A stretch of DNA of 64,000 bases from Claveliimonas monacensis (GCF_014982975.1 NZ_JADCKL010000005.1:1-64000); one strand, 5' to 3'; numbered from the stretch's first letter, positions 51,643-61,411 are shown. Numbers and translations are program-made. Notes: generated by a model from the letters alone, not told the origin.

Positions 51643-53379
51643 TTACCAGTTCATCAGGCCGTAGCCCTTGATGCACTCGTAGGACAGGGAATAACTCTTG
51701 ATCTTGCAGGCGTCGCCAGAATTGCCCTCCACGGTGTAGACCCGGCTGCCGTCTGTGCCGACCACAAGGCCCACATGGTCGGCGCTGCCATCCAGGTCCC
51801 AGTCAAAGAAGATGGCGTCGCCGGGGGCGATATTGGCGTAATCACGCCCGCCCCATTGTCCGTGAGACTGGAACCACGGAATACCCTGGGACTGGCAGGC
51901 GGCAAAGCGCGGCTCGGACAGCCCCATCTGGCCGTAGCACCAGGACACGAAGCAGGCGCACCATTCCACACGGGAATTGAAGCCGTACCAGCTCCAGTAG
52001 GGCTGACCGCCCACATTGCCCACCTGACTTTTGGCTATGTCCACCACGGCCTGATTGCCGGGGCGGGTGCCGTTGACGAATACCACGCCGGTCAGGTCCT
52101 CGGAGTTGCTCGTATCCGGGGAGCCGCCGCCGAAGATCAGCGGCTTGTTGCCCAGCGTCTGCCGGTACACCTGGTACATTTCCAGCTGTTCCGGGGTTAG
52201 CAGCTCCGAAGCCACGGAAGATATGGGCTTGCTGGTGAGCTTCACATTCAGAATGTAATACTCATACGGGACTTCCTCGGTGGTCGTCTCGCCGGTCACG
52301 GGGTCCGTGGAAGTTTCGGTGCGGTATCGTATCTCCACTTCCTCGGTAAGCGTCAGTTCATACTGTGCGTCGAACACGCGCTCCAGCTCGGCCTGGGCGC
52401 TCTGCCGGGTATAGCCTTGCAGCACGGCGGACAGGTAGGCTGCCAGCTCATGGGGGTCATGCCCGATCATATCCAGGTCATAGCGGTACTCGTCATACCC
52501 CGGATGGCTGCTTTCGATGTTGTCGATCTCGGCTTGCAGCGCCGTTTCTTTGGCAGCGTAGTCGGCCTCCACCGCCACCAGCTCAGGATCATCCGACGGG
52601 TAGGTGGTGCCGGACACCACGGAACCGATACTCTGCGCCATCATGGAGCAGGAGGACATGGTGTTGAGCAGCATACAGACCAGCAGGAAGATCGCACCCG
52701 CAATCAAAAAGCCCTTTTTGTGGCGCATGACAAACGCGCCCGCTTGCTGGGCTTTCTCCTTGACCGCCTTGGCCGCCATGCCGGTGGCCTCCGCAGTCTT
52801 GGCGGTGTTCCCGACAGCTTGACCGGCGCGCTTGGCGGCAGCGTATTCCTTTTTGATGGCCTGTTTCTGCTGCCAGCGGGAGATGGGGTTGCTGGCAAGC
52901 TGGGGATTTTCCCGCAGGGACTTCTGATACAAGGCGTTCACATTGGCCTTCTCCAGCTTCTGCTCGGCCTGGGCCGCCTTGCGGTAGGGCTTCAACTTGT
53001 GGCTGCGGTAGCCTTCCCGTGCAAGCCTAACGCCGGTCTCGGCAGCCTCCTCGGACTTGTGGGCGCTCTCCACGCCCACATTGTCCTGTTCGGTCTCCCG
53101 GATTTCCTTGTGGAGCTTCCCCAGAGCGGCATTGGCGGGGGTATCCCGCACCGCATGGGACAATTTGGAGGGCGGCTTCTTCTTGTCCTCCAGCACCAGC
53201 TTGGTGGTCACTTTGCCGGTCTCCGGGTCCACCGTCTTTTGCCGGACCTGCTTTTTGGGGATTTTGGCCTGCGCCTTGTCTGCTTTGGCGGCGGCCTTGT
53301 CCGCCTTACGGATGGGCTTCTCCAGAGCCGGGTCAGCCCGTTCCTCGTCCGTAAAGCGCAGGCGCGGTTCCTTATTCAA
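51643..53379 (-). CDS. CD1108-family wall hydrolase with CHAP domain
   Basis: A 578-aa VirB1-like protein. A long basic cytoplasmic N-terminus (1-220), one membrane segment (about 226-245, LIAGAIFLLVCMLLNTM) and an external part ending in a CHAP/NlpC-like amidase (about 450-575) with Cys in WCACFVSW near 471 and His in ADHVGLV near 533. It opens the peptidoglycan for the conjugation channel. Length as in the family. Confidence 0.88.
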   Translation of the reverse strand: MNKEPRLRFTDEERADPALEKPIRKADKAAAKADKAQAKIPKKQVRQKTVDPETGKVTTKLVLEDKKKPPSKLSHAVRDTPANAALGKLHKEIRETEQDNVGVESAHKSEEAAETGVRLAREGYRSHKLKPYRKAAQAEQKLEKANVNALYQKSLRENPQLASNPISRWQQKQAIKKEYAAAKRAGQAVGNTAKTAEATGMAAKAVKEKAQQAGAFVMRHKKGFLIAGAIFLLVCMLLNTMSSCSMMAQSIGSVVSGTTYPSDDPELVAVEADYAAKETALQAEIDNIESSHPGYDEYRYDLDMIGHDPHELAAYLSAVLQGYTRQSAQAELERVFDAQYELTLTEEVEIRYRTETSTDPVTGETTTEEVPYEYYILNVKLTSKPISSVASELLTPEQLEMYQVYRQTLGNKPLIFGGGSPDTSNSEDLTGVVFVNGTRPGNQAVVDIAKSQVGNVGGQPYWSWYGFNSRVEWCACFVSWCYGQMGLSEPRFAACQSQGIPWFQSHGQWGGRDYANIAPGDAIFFDWDLDGSADHVGLVVGTDGSRVYTVEGNSGDACKIKSYSLSYECIKGYGLMNW

Positions 53380-53746
53380 ACCATTCCCCCAACATGAGGG
53401 AGGCCGTCATGTAGCGCAGCTCCACATAGACGGCCAGCCCCACAGGGTCACGGGAGGGGTGCTGAAGCAGATGGGCGTAGATCTGCGCCACCACATTGGC
53501 CAGCAGCTCGGACTGCCCGCCCTCGAAGATGACGATGGCCGGGACGCCGTTCATGGCGCACCAGATTTCCGTCAGGCGCAGCAGGCCCGCTTCGCCGTCC
53601 TCGTTCAGCTCCGCAGCCTGATCCGCCGCCGTGCGGGTCTCGCTGACGGCATCGGCCAGCTCGGTGAGCAGCTGGGTGCGCTCACCCTCCAGGGCATCGT
53701 CAAAAAACATCATGGTATTCAGTTCGGTGTTGGGTTTCATGGTCAT
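53372..53746 (-). CDS. Conserved element protein, 124 aa (possibly DUF3851)
   Basis: A small acidic soluble protein (MTMKPNTELNTMMFFDDALE...) between virB4 and the CD1108 gene, overlapping both by a few bases. The position fits DUF3851 proteins of CTn elements, but I name it by position only. Possibly a VirB4 or channel accessory. Confidence 0.65.
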   Translation of the reverse strand: MTMKPNTELNTMMFFDDALEGERTQLLTELADAVSETRTAADQAAELNEDGEAGLLRLTEIWCAMNGVPAIVIFEGGQSELLANVVAQIYAHLLQHPSRDPVGLAVYVELRYMTASLMLGEWFE

Positions 53747-56211
53747 TCATCCTCCTTTTTCAGTTCCTGGGGTTTGGTGGTCATAATGCGGTACAGCTCG
53801 GTGTTCTTGGGGAAATGGTCCACGAAAGGCAGGATCGTGGAGCCATAGAACAGCAGGCCCTCGCCCTCGCTGGAGTGGGTCACATAGGAAAGCTGGTGAG
53901 GGGAAATGCCCAGCTGCTTGGCGAGAATCTGCCGGTCCCCGCCCGCCTGGTTGAGCATATACACGAAGTCGGAGTTCTCAAAGATGTTCTCCACCTCGCG
54001 GGAAGAAAGCAAGTCTTTGACATTCTGCGTGATGCCGGTGGGGATGCCGCCCCATTTTCTGAACCGCTTCCAAATCTCCACCGTGTAGGCGGCGGTCTGT
54101 TCCTCTTTCAGCAGCAGGTGCATCTCGTCGATGTAGTAACGGGTGGATTTGTGGGCAGCACGGTTGATGGTAACGCGGTTCCACACTTGGTCCTGGACCA
54201 CCAGCATACCGATCTTTTTCAGCTGCTTGCCCAGCTCCTTGATGTCGTAGCAGACGATACGGTTGTTGATGTCCACATTGCTCTGATGGTTAAACACATT
54301 GAGGGAGCCGGTCACATAGATTTCCAGCGCCGTGGCGATGTACTGCGCCTCTTTCTCGTCCTGCGCCCGCAGCAGGTTGTAGAGGTCCTCCAGGATGGGC
54401 ATATTCTCCGGGCGGGGGTCATTGAGATAGTCCTGATACACCAGCCGCACACAGCGGTCAATGATGGTTTTCTGAACCGGCTGCAAGCCCTCTTTGCCGC
54501 CTACGATCAGCTCGCACAGAGACAGGATGAAGTCGGACTTGAGAGACAGCGGACTTTCATCGTCCGAGTAGTCCAGGTTCAAATCCATAGGGTTAATGTA
54601 ATTGCTGCTGGTGGGCGAAATCTTGATGACCTGCCCATGCAGGCGCTCCACCAAGGGCGCGTACTCGGCCTCCGGGTCGCAGATAATGATGTCATCATTG
54701 GTGAGCAGGAAACAGTTGGCGATCTCGCGCTTGGCGCTGAAGGACTTGCCGGAACCAGGGGTGCCGAGAATCAGTCCATTGGGGTTTTTCAGCAGCTTGC
54801 GGTCCACCATGATGAGGTTGTTGGACAGGGCGTTGATACCGTAGTACAGCGCCTCTTTGCCGTTCTGGAAAAGCTCCTGGGTGGTGAACGGAACAAAGAT
54901 AGCCGTGGAACTGGTGGTCAGCCCCCGCTGAATCTCGATCTGATTGAGGCCCAAGGGCAGCGCAGACATCAGCCCTTCTTCCTGCTGGAAGTCAAGCCTT
55001 GTCAGCTGGCAGTTGTACTTCTGTGCGATGGAACTGGCCTGGAACACATTGTTGCCCAGCTGCCGGGGATTGTCCGCCGTGTTCAGCACCAGGAAGGTCA
55101 CAAGGAACATTCGCTCGTTTCGGCTCTGCAAATCCTGCAAGAGCTTCTTGGCCTCGGCACCGTAGGTGGCAAGGTCGGAGGGAATGATGTCCATGTCATA
55201 TCCGGCGCGGACGGCTTTTTTCTGTTCCTCAATTTTGGATTTATCCAGGTCGGTGATTTTCCGCTTGACCGTCTTGATGGCCTTGATCTGATCTACGGAC
55301 TGGATATGCAGGCTGACGATCAGAGAGCTTTCCATATCCAGAAAATCCGCCAGCATCCGGTCATTCAGCTCCGGGGCGAGGATCTGCAAAAAAGAAACAG
55401 CCCCGTATTTTTTACCCATACGGAACTGTTTGCCGGTGCGGAACTCGAAGCCGGACGGCGCGATGAAATCCTTGGTGGACAGACCGGACGGAGCCAGCCA
55501 GTCCCATTCAAAGCGGAACGGCACCTGTTCATCCATGTGGAAAATGCCGTGAAGCTGTGCCAGCCGCGCCTTGCCGTCCAGGGTCTCGGCGGCCACGCCC
55601 AGGCGTTTGAAGTTGTTGAGAATGTCGGTCTCAATGCGCTCCAGACGGGGCTTGGCGGCCTTGAGGCTGTCGGCGTCGATGCCGAAAGTCAGGTACTTGG
55701 TCTTGATAAGACCGTTGTTGCCTCTTGCCAGCTGGTTTTGCAGCATGGTGGTGTACTCCACCCGGATGCTGTCAAAATCATCCCCCTGGAGAGGAATGTT
55801 GATGGCGCGGGCAAAGGTCTCCTCAGAGGCTGCCAGGTTCAAAAAGGACAGCTGGAACTGAATGGAGCTGTCGAAGTAGTTGAGGAAATCGCACCAGCCC
55901 TCGAAGATCGCTGTCTTGTCCTCGTTCTGCGAGAGCTGATAGTTGATGTCCTGGAATTGGATGGTCTTTGTGTAGCGGCTGCCTGCCACACGGCAGATGC
56001 CGTCCGGCCACATCCGTTCATAGGGGATACTGTCCTGAGCCGATTTTTTCTTTTTGTCTGTGCGATTGGCACGGGCAATGGCAGCCTCGATCTGCTTTCT
56101 GTCGGCGCGGGACAGCTTTTTCATCTTTTTCTGATTAACCGGCTGCGCGGTCTTTTCGTCTTTTCCGAACAGCCGGTGCAGCCAGCTTTTGATTACCGTG
56201 AACAATGTCAT
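53743..56211 (-). CDS. virB4: VirB4-family conjugation ATPase
   Basis: An 822-aa energising ATPase of the type IV secretion system (TraE/VirB4 type). Walker A GTPGSGKSF near residue 486, Walker B YYIDEMHLLL near 693, and a C-terminal SREVENIFENSDFVY helicase-like part. The ATG at the boundary is only 3-4 nt after AGGAGG; a TTG two codons on has better spacing. It overlaps the end of prgI by 77 bp. Length normal. Confidence 0.93.
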   Translation of the reverse strand: MTLFTVIKSWLHRLFGKDEKTAQPVNQKKMKKLSRADRKQIEAAIARANRTDKKKKSAQDSIPYERMWPDGICRVAGSRYTKTIQFQDINYQLSQNEDKTAIFEGWCDFLNYFDSSIQFQLSFLNLAASEETFARAINIPLQGDDFDSIRVEYTTMLQNQLARGNNGLIKTKYLTFGIDADSLKAAKPRLERIETDILNNFKRLGVAAETLDGKARLAQLHGIFHMDEQVPFRFEWDWLAPSGLSTKDFIAPSGFEFRTGKQFRMGKKYGAVSFLQILAPELNDRMLADFLDMESSLIVSLHIQSVDQIKAIKTVKRKITDLDKSKIEEQKKAVRAGYDMDIIPSDLATYGAEAKKLLQDLQSRNERMFLVTFLVLNTADNPRQLGNNVFQASSIAQKYNCQLTRLDFQQEEGLMSALPLGLNQIEIQRGLTTSSTAIFVPFTTQELFQNGKEALYYGINALSNNLIMVDRKLLKNPNGLILGTPGSGKSFSAKREIANCFLLTNDDIIICDPEAEYAPLVERLHGQVIKISPTSSNYINPMDLNLDYSDDESPLSLKSDFILSLCELIVGGKEGLQPVQKTIIDRCVRLVYQDYLNDPRPENMPILEDLYNLLRAQDEKEAQYIATALEIYVTGSLNVFNHQSNVDINNRIVCYDIKELGKQLKKIGMLVVQDQVWNRVTINRAAHKSTRYYIDEMHLLLKEEQTAAYTVEIWKRFRKWGGIPTGITQNVKDLLSSREVENIFENSDFVYMLNQAGGDRQILAKQLGISPHQLSYVTHSSEGEGLLFYGSTILPFVDHFPKNTELYRIMTTKPQELKKEDE

Positions 56212-56557
56212 ACACCTCCTTGTCGAGTTTTTCCTGCCGTTCCAAAACGGCATAGAAGTTGTTGGTCTGATACGGGCGCTCCTTGGGCCGGATGACGGCC
56301 ACCTTGATGATATTGCCCACGATCTTTTCCAGGGGCTGACCGTGTTTTTCATACATCGCCAGCATGAAGAAGGGCAGCATGACCAGCATCATACACATGG
56401 CAGCCACGCTGTTTCCCACAGGCCCCCGGAGCAGGAAGAAAAGCGGTACGCCGATCAGCGCACCGCCGCCGAAGCAGACAAGCTGCCTCTTGGTTAAGTT
56501 GAACGCGACCTTGGTTTTGACTTTCGTAAGATCCTTGGGTACAGGTACATAAGCCAA
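56135..56557 (-). CDS. prgI: PrgI-family membrane protein
   Basis: A 140-aa protein with two membrane segments (about 28-72), the PrgI/VirB3-like component of Gram-positive conjugation systems. The start is TTG, 8 nt after AAGGAGG (TTG GCT TAT). The C-terminal 70 residues are cytosolic and basic. Overlaps the VirB4 start. Confidence 0.85.
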   Translation of the reverse strand: MAYVPVPKDLTKVKTKVAFNLTKRQLVCFGGGALIGVPLFFLLRGPVGNSVAAMCMMLVMLPFFMLAMYEKHGQPLEKIVGNIIKVAVIRPKERPYQTNNFYAVLERQEKLDKEVYDIVHGNQKLAAPAVRKRRKDRAAG

Positions 56558-56577
56558 AGGGATTACCTCCTTCCTGG

Positions 56578-57447
56578 TTAATGTGCATTGAAAACGGATT
56601 TTGCGAGGCTGCCGGTCTTAAAGAGCGTAAAGCACAACAGGACCGTATAGCCCACGCAGCTCCAGATGGCCATAATGATGTCGGATTCGGTGGCAATACT
56701 CTGCACCAGCACGGCGTAGATCGCCACACAGACGATGATGAGAAATGCCTGGAAGCCCAGGGCGATCAACGAGCGCAGATAGTTCTGGCCCATACCGCCC
56801 CATTCCTTGCCCATCATGGTGGCCATAGGGATGGGAGCCACCGAGGTCACAAGGTAAATCTCAATCATACGGCCATAAATCACGATAAAGATACAAATGT
56901 AAAGCGCCCACATGGTAATGCCGATAAAGAGCGACTGGAACCACAGGCCGAACAGCGGCCCCAGGTCCATATCCATCAGCCGGGACTCCATATCGGTCAT
57001 GACAGAGGAGATGTCGATGGAAGCGTCGGAACCGATGATGCCCGCCGCCTGCGCCACCACACTTTGAGCTGCGTCAAACACGCCCATCACGATGTTCCAG
57101 GTGTTTGAGACGATGAGGATGGCAGCGGCAGATTTGAACACCCATTTGAAGATCATCCAGGTGTCCACATCATGCAGGTTGTTCTTGTCGGTAATCATCT
57201 GAATCAGCTCCAGCGTCATCACGATAGCCAGGATCACGCCAGCAATCGGCACCATGATGGAGTTGGAGAGATTTTGGATCATGCTGAAAATACTCCCGTT
57301 CCAGCCCTGAGGGGTCTGGCCCACCTGTGTCGCAATGTCTGCGACCTGCTGGTTCACGCTATCGAACATCCCCGATAAGTTGCTCATAATGCCGCCTACC
57401 AACATTTCCTTGAGCCAGTCAGTAAGGGCATCGAGTAAGAAATCCAT
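56578..57447 (-). CDS. VirB6/TrbL-like conjugation membrane protein
   Basis: A 289-aa polytopic membrane protein with about six hydrophobic segments and the family pattern (EIYLVTSVAPIPMATMMGKE...GGMGQNYLRSLIALGFQAF). It forms the inner channel. An AAAGGAGG is upstream. It follows Maff2 after a strong hairpin. Confidence 0.87.
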   Translation of the reverse strand: MDFLLDALTDWLKEMLVGGIMSNLSGMFDSVNQQVADIATQVGQTPQGWNGSIFSMIQNLSNSIMVPIAGVILAIVMTLELIQMITDKNNLHDVDTWMIFKWVFKSAAAILIVSNTWNIVMGVFDAAQSVVAQAAGIIGSDASIDISSVMTDMESRLMDMDLGPLFGLWFQSLFIGITMWALYICIFIVIYGRMIEIYLVTSVAPIPMATMMGKEWGGMGQNYLRSLIALGFQAFLIIVCVAIYAVLVQSIATESDIIMAIWSCVGYTVLLCFTLFKTGSLAKSVFNAH

Positions 57448-57467
57448 ACGGTGTCAACCTCCTTTCA

Positions 57468-57495
57468 GCCGCCCCCGCTTGGGGGCAGGGGCGGC
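57468..57495 (-). terminator. GC-rich hairpin between Maff2 and VirB6 genes
   Basis: GCCGCCCC / GGGGCGGC forms a very stable stem without a following T run. It may work as an attenuator or mRNA stabiliser, giving more Maff2 than channel protein, as for pilin-like genes. Confidence 0.45.
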
Positions 57496-57530
57496 AAGGA
57501 TTTCTTATGACAGCTTAACGACGGGAGCGA

Positions 57531-57749
57531 TCAGACGGTGAACAGGCTGGAGAGCAGGGGTACGAGGACCATGCCGACCACGGCGACGCCAGCGCCAGCC
57601 ATGAGCTGCTTCATGCCCTGGGACTTCGCACCGGGGTTGTCGTTGCCGTAACCTTCCAGCAGGTTGATGACACCCCAGATGCCGAGACCAGCGCCCAGAG
57701 CGATAACGAGGGTCTGAAGAACGGTGATAGCCTGATTGAAAAATGCCAT
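57531..57749 (-). CDS. Maff2-family small membrane protein (VirB2-like)
   Basis: A 72-aa protein with two hydrophobic helices (about 10-30 and 48-68) around a glycine-rich loop (EGYGNDNPGAKSQG). Maff2 proteins are pilin-like parts of CTn secretion systems. There is no ribosome binding site in the 20 bases before the ATG: the adjacent DNA belongs to the IS110 insertion. Expression is probably reduced or depends on the IS. Confidence 0.82.
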   Translation of the reverse strand: MAFFNQAITVLQTLVIALGAGLGIWGVINLLEGYGNDNPGAKSQGMKQLMAGAGVAVVGMVLVPLLSSLFTV

Positions 57750-57967
57750 AAATTATAGTTAGCCGGAATCATTTGAAAAGTTTGATTTAGTCATTCATAG
57801 GCATACAAAAGCCGGAACAATCGGCACCCGGTTTCCGGGGCCTGATTCCGGCTGTCCTCCTTTTTTCATTATTTTTTGGTGATTGTCCGCTTTGTACGCC
57901 GATGGCCCCATCCGGGGCGGTTGAGGCGGGTAGATAAGATCACTCCTATTACAATAAATTTGGACAG

Positions 57968-58101
57968 GAAAGCCGGACAGCCAGTCCGGCTTTCCCTCCA
58001 TCTCGTGCCTAAGCTACAATGAGAGGAGCAACTGGCTGACCAATCACTCCTTGGGCTTGTATGTCCGTGTGAAAGACTGTTAGCCATCCTCTCGTTGCAG
58101 C
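57968..58101 (+). ncRNA. Candidate IS110 bridge RNA region
   Basis: The long left end holds a 10-bp hairpin (GAAAGCCGGA / TCCGGCTTTC, 57968-57994) and a long-range pairing of 58013-58027 with 58087-58101 (15 bp, two mismatches). IS110-group elements make a structured guide RNA from this end. Loop-to-target pairing with the insertion site could be tested; I could not assign it. Confidence 0.45.
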
Positions 58102-58220
58102 GTTCGATTTAAGCAGGTTGAACCACCGGATGTCGGAGAGTTCGTGTCACACAATAGATTGAATCGGCAGCGAGAAAAGATGGATTCCGGTTGCAGATTC
58201 TTTGTATTGGAGGAATGTGA

Positions 58221-59429
58221 ATGAACTGCGTTGGCATCGATGTTTCCAAGGGTAAGAGCATGATTGCAGTCATGCGGCCCTTCGGAGAGGTAGTGGTTTC
58301 ACCCTTTGAAGTACGTCACACCGCCAATGAACTGAGCGAGCTGGCAGGACTGCTCAAAAGCCTGGACGGCGAGACCCGTGTGGTGATGGAATCCACGGGT
58401 AATTACCATGCTCCGGTGGCCTGGCTGCTCCACGACGCGGGCCTTTATGTCTCGGTAGTCAATGCAATGCTGGTGCATGACTACGGAAACAACAGTTTAA
58501 GACGGGCCAAAACCGACAAAAAGGATGCCGTAAAGCTGGCCAACTACGGTCTTGACCACTGGCTCACATTGCCGAGATATATCCCGGAGGAGGATACCCG
58601 ACTCATGCTGAAAATCTGCTACCGGCAGTACCAACAGTATTCCAAAGTTCAGACCATGCTGAAGAATAACCTGATCTCCCTGCTGGACACCACCTTCCCA
58701 GACGCAAATCGCTTGTTTACCAGTCCGCCCCGCGCCGATGGCAGCGAGAAGTGGGTGGACTTTGTCGCTACTTTTTGGCATTGCGAGTGCGTTTGTGGCC
58801 GGTCTGAGAAGGCCTTTACTACCCAATACCAGAAGTGGTGCAGAAAGCACGGCTACAATTTCAGCGAGGATAAGGCGCTGGATATTTATGCCTCTGCTTG
58901 CAGACACTTCGGTGTCATACCGAAAACGGATACGGCAAAACTTTTGGTAGAACAGGCCATTTCTCAACTCCAGACAACTTCTTCCGCGTTAGCTGCTCTC
59001 AAACAGGAGATGCAATCCCTGGCAGCTTCTCTGCCGGAGTATCCTGTAGTGATGGGGATGTTTGGTGTTGGCCCAACCCTCGGCCCTCAACTCCTGGCTG
59101 AAATTGGCGATGTACGCCGTTTTCATTCCAAAAAAGCGTTGGTTGCCTTTGCGGGTATTGACGCCCCGCCCTACCAATCCGGTCAAATAGATGTCCGTAG
59201 CCGTAGCATTTCCAAGCGAGGATCTGCCTCACTGCGCAGGACGCTCTTTCTGGTGATGAGCGTCATCCTGCAATGTGCTCCAATAGACGAGCCGGTGTAC
59301 CAGTTCATGGACAAGAAACGCTCTGAAGGCAAGCCATATCGTGTCTACATGATGGCCTCTGCCAACAAGTTCCTGCGCATCTACTACGCTTCTGTGAAAG
59401 CCTACTTGGAATCCCTGGAGCACGACTGA
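58221..59429 (+). CDS. IS110-family transposase
   Basis: A 402-aa DEDD transposase/recombinase. N-terminal RuvC-like domain with GIDVSKGKSMIAV and the second acidic motif (ESTGNYHAPVAWLL near 57-70, RRAKTDKKDA near 95), C-terminal transposase_20 domain with GVGPTLGPQLLAEIGD near 278 and RSRSISKRGSASLRR near 335, including the conserved Ser. AGGA lies upstream of the ATG. Apparently intact. Transcribed opposite to the surrounding transfer genes. Confidence 0.93.
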   Translation: MNCVGIDVSKGKSMIAVMRPFGEVVVSPFEVRHTANELSELAGLLKSLDGETRVVMESTGNYHAPVAWLLHDAGLYVSVVNAMLVHDYGNNSLRRAKTDKKDAVKLANYGLDHWLTLPRYIPEEDTRLMLKICYRQYQQYSKVQTMLKNNLISLLDTTFPDANRLFTSPPRADGSEKWVDFVATFWHCECVCGRSEKAFTTQYQKWCRKHGYNFSEDKALDIYASACRHFGVIPKTDTAKLLVEQAISQLQTTSSALAALKQEMQSLAASLPEYPVVMGMFGVGPTLGPQLLAEIGDVRRFHSKKALVAFAGIDAPPYQSGQIDVRSRSISKRGSASLRRTLFLVMSVILQCAPIDEPVYQFMDKKRSEGKPYRVYMMASANKFLRIYYASVKAYLESLEHD

Positions 59430-59575
59430 TTTTTACACTCTATACCATCTGGCTGGCCGCCGTTTTAATTTTGAGATGCTCAGCGGCTTGATTTTGTATT
59501 GCATTTTTTCGCCTCCCTAAAAATCTGAAATTTCTACTTGACTTTTATTAGCAGGTCTTTCACAGCGGAACAGAT

Positions 59576-61411
59576 TTACACGCCCTCTGCGTCTACTTCA
59601 TACACATCGTAGACCTCGTTGGGCTTGAGCTTGAGCCGGGTGGACAGGAACGCCTCGATGTCAAAGGCGTTCTTGGGGTCCGCGTCGGCGGTGTACGGGT
59701 AATTGGGGTGCTTGGTGATGTCGTACTTGTCCGAGAGGAAAGGCCGCACACCGCGCAGCTGGAGGATACACTTGCCGCCGTCCATGACGGCCAGTTCATC
59801 CTGGCTCATAAGCTCTTTGCCGAGCTTTTGGTAGTTAAGAGAATGGGATGTCTCGCGGCCCCGGCTCTCGCCGGTGTTGTAGGTGTCGATGGTCTCCTTG
59901 CCCAGCACGGCGGCCAGCTCCTTGAGGGTTGTCGGCTCTTTGCCGCCCAGGAAGATGGAGGTATCCATGTTGCCGATGATGGTATCGGCGTTGTCCTTGT
60001 AGATAGCTTTGAGCTGGGACTGTGCTTGCAGCACCAGGCAGGCGGAAATCTCACGGCTTCGGATGGTGGCAACCAGCTTTTCCAGCCGAGGGATCTGTCC
60101 AATATTGGCGGCCTCGTCAATGAGGCACCGCACATGGACCGGCAGCCGCCCGCCGTACACATCGTCCGCTTTTTCGCAGAGCAGATTGAACAGCTGGGTG
60201 TAGCACATGGAGATCAGGAAGTTAAAGCTATCGTCCGTGTCGCTCATAATCAAGAACAAGGCGGTTTTCCGGTCTCCCAGGGTATCCAGCTCCAGCTCGT
60301 CGTAGGCCGTGACCTCCCGCAGCTCCGCGATGTCGAACACGGCAAGGCGCGCACCGCAGGAAATCAGGATGGATTTTGCGGTTTTGCCCGCAGCCAGCTT
60401 GTACTTTTTGTACTGACGGACGGCGAAGTGGTTGGGCTTCTCTGCCTCCAGCGCGTCAAACATCAGGTCCACGGGGTTCTTGAACTCCTCGTCATCCTCC
60501 CGGACCTCCATCGCGTTGATGAACTCGATGAGGGTGGAGAAATTCTGTTCCTCCACCGGGGCCTCGTAGTGGATATACCCAATGAGGGCGCAGTACAAAA
60601 GCGTCTCGGCCTTAACCCAAAAATCGTCCCCGGCCTTGCCCTCGCCCTTGGTGTTGGCGATCAGCGTCGTGACCAGTTTCAAGATGTCCTTTTCGGAGTG
60701 GATGTAGGCAAAGGGATTATAGTGCATGGACTTCTTGAAGTTGATGGTATTGAGGACTTTGATCCGATAAGGCTCATAGATGTCCTTGCCGTGCTTATCC
60801 TTCATGGGCTTGCCGTCCTTGCCCAGCTTGGGTGTGCCGCGCTGAAGCATTTTGCCGCACTCCACCAGGATGGTGCCTTTTGGGTCTGTCACCACATAGG
60901 AGCTGTGCATCTGCATCAGGTTCGGTTTCAGCCAGAAGCGGGTCTTGCCGGAACCGGAGCCACCGATCACCAGCACATTTTTGTTTCTGGCGGTCTTGGG
61001 GTCCTTGGGGCGGCTGTTCATGGTCAGGCTCTCGGTTTTAGTCAGAATCACATTGTTCTGGAACACCGGGTCGATGTAGGGTGCGATGTCCTCATGGGTG
61101 CCCCAGCGGGCGCTGCCATACTCCATACCGTGCCGGTACTTCTTGGCGTTCTTGCTTTTGAGATACACGGCCAATCGCAGGCCAGCGCCGCAGCACAGCC
61201 CCACCAGCAGGTCCAAAGGGTGCAGGCTGGGCCACCAGCTGGCCAGCGCCACCGGCAGCGTGGAGAAGAACGAAAGCATTTTTGCCGAAGCGTCCGCACC
61301 CACGGCCATCCGCCATCCTTCACCGAAGTTGGTTGCGAACAGCCCCATCAGGATATAGGGCATATTCAGCAAAAGGAGCTTTTTGATGTCAAGTTGCTTT
61401 TTCATCTTCAT
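59576..61411 (-). CDS. virD4: VirD4/TraG coupling protein
   Basis: A 611-aa type IV coupling protein that links the relaxosome to the channel. Two N-terminal membrane segments (about 12-35 and 55-80), Walker A GGSGSGKTRFW near 153 and Walker B CLIDEAANIG near 433. The start overlaps the PcfB gene stop codon. After it the transfer operon is interrupted by the IS110 element. Confidence 0.93.
   Translation of the reverse strand: MKMKKQLDIKKLLLLNMPYILMGLFATNFGEGWRMAVGADASAKMLSFFSTLPVALASWWPSLHPLDLLVGLCCGAGLRLAVYLKSKNAKKYRHGMEYGSARWGTHEDIAPYIDPVFQNNVILTKTESLTMNSRPKDPKTARNKNVLVIGGSGSGKTRFWLKPNLMQMHSSYVVTDPKGTILVECGKMLQRGTPKLGKDGKPMKDKHGKDIYEPYRIKVLNTINFKKSMHYNPFAYIHSEKDILKLVTTLIANTKGEGKAGDDFWVKAETLLYCALIGYIHYEAPVEEQNFSTLIEFINAMEVREDDEEFKNPVDLMFDALEAEKPNHFAVRQYKKYKLAAGKTAKSILISCGARLAVFDIAELREVTAYDELELDTLGDRKTALFLIMSDTDDSFNFLISMCYTQLFNLLCEKADDVYGGRLPVHVRCLIDEAANIGQIPRLEKLVATIRSREISACLVLQAQSQLKAIYKDNADTIIGNMDTSIFLGGKEPTTLKELAAVLGKETIDTYNTGESRGRETSHSLNYQKLGKELMSQDELAVMDGGKCILQLRGVRPFLSDKYDITKHPNYPYTADADPKNAFDIEAFLSTRLKLKPNEVYDVYEVDAEGV

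Larger units (their letters stand above)
57750..59503 (+). mobile_element. IS110-family insertion sequence
   Basis: The transposase gene is flanked by about 470 bp of non-coding left end and about 75 bp right end. The limits are judged by the surrounding genes: the minus-strand sequence GGGAGGCGAAAAA, a ribosome binding site lacking its gene, ends near 59505, and the Maff2 ATG at 57749 lacks one. The two would fit together if the element were removed. No terminal inverted repeats are expected in IS110. Exact ends uncertain by 10-20 bp. Confidence 0.65.

Noticed and set aside
44753-56497. Long plus-strand ORFs opposite the primase, topB, CD1108 and virB4 genes
   Set aside because: They are antisense shadows of well-identified genes.
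59430-59504. Short minus-strand ORF (MQYKIKPLSISKLKRRPDG...) at the right side of the IS
   Set aside because: It has a ribosome binding site, but the ORF itself seems to be IS end sequence running into antisense transposase; the ribosome binding site is more likely that of Maff2.
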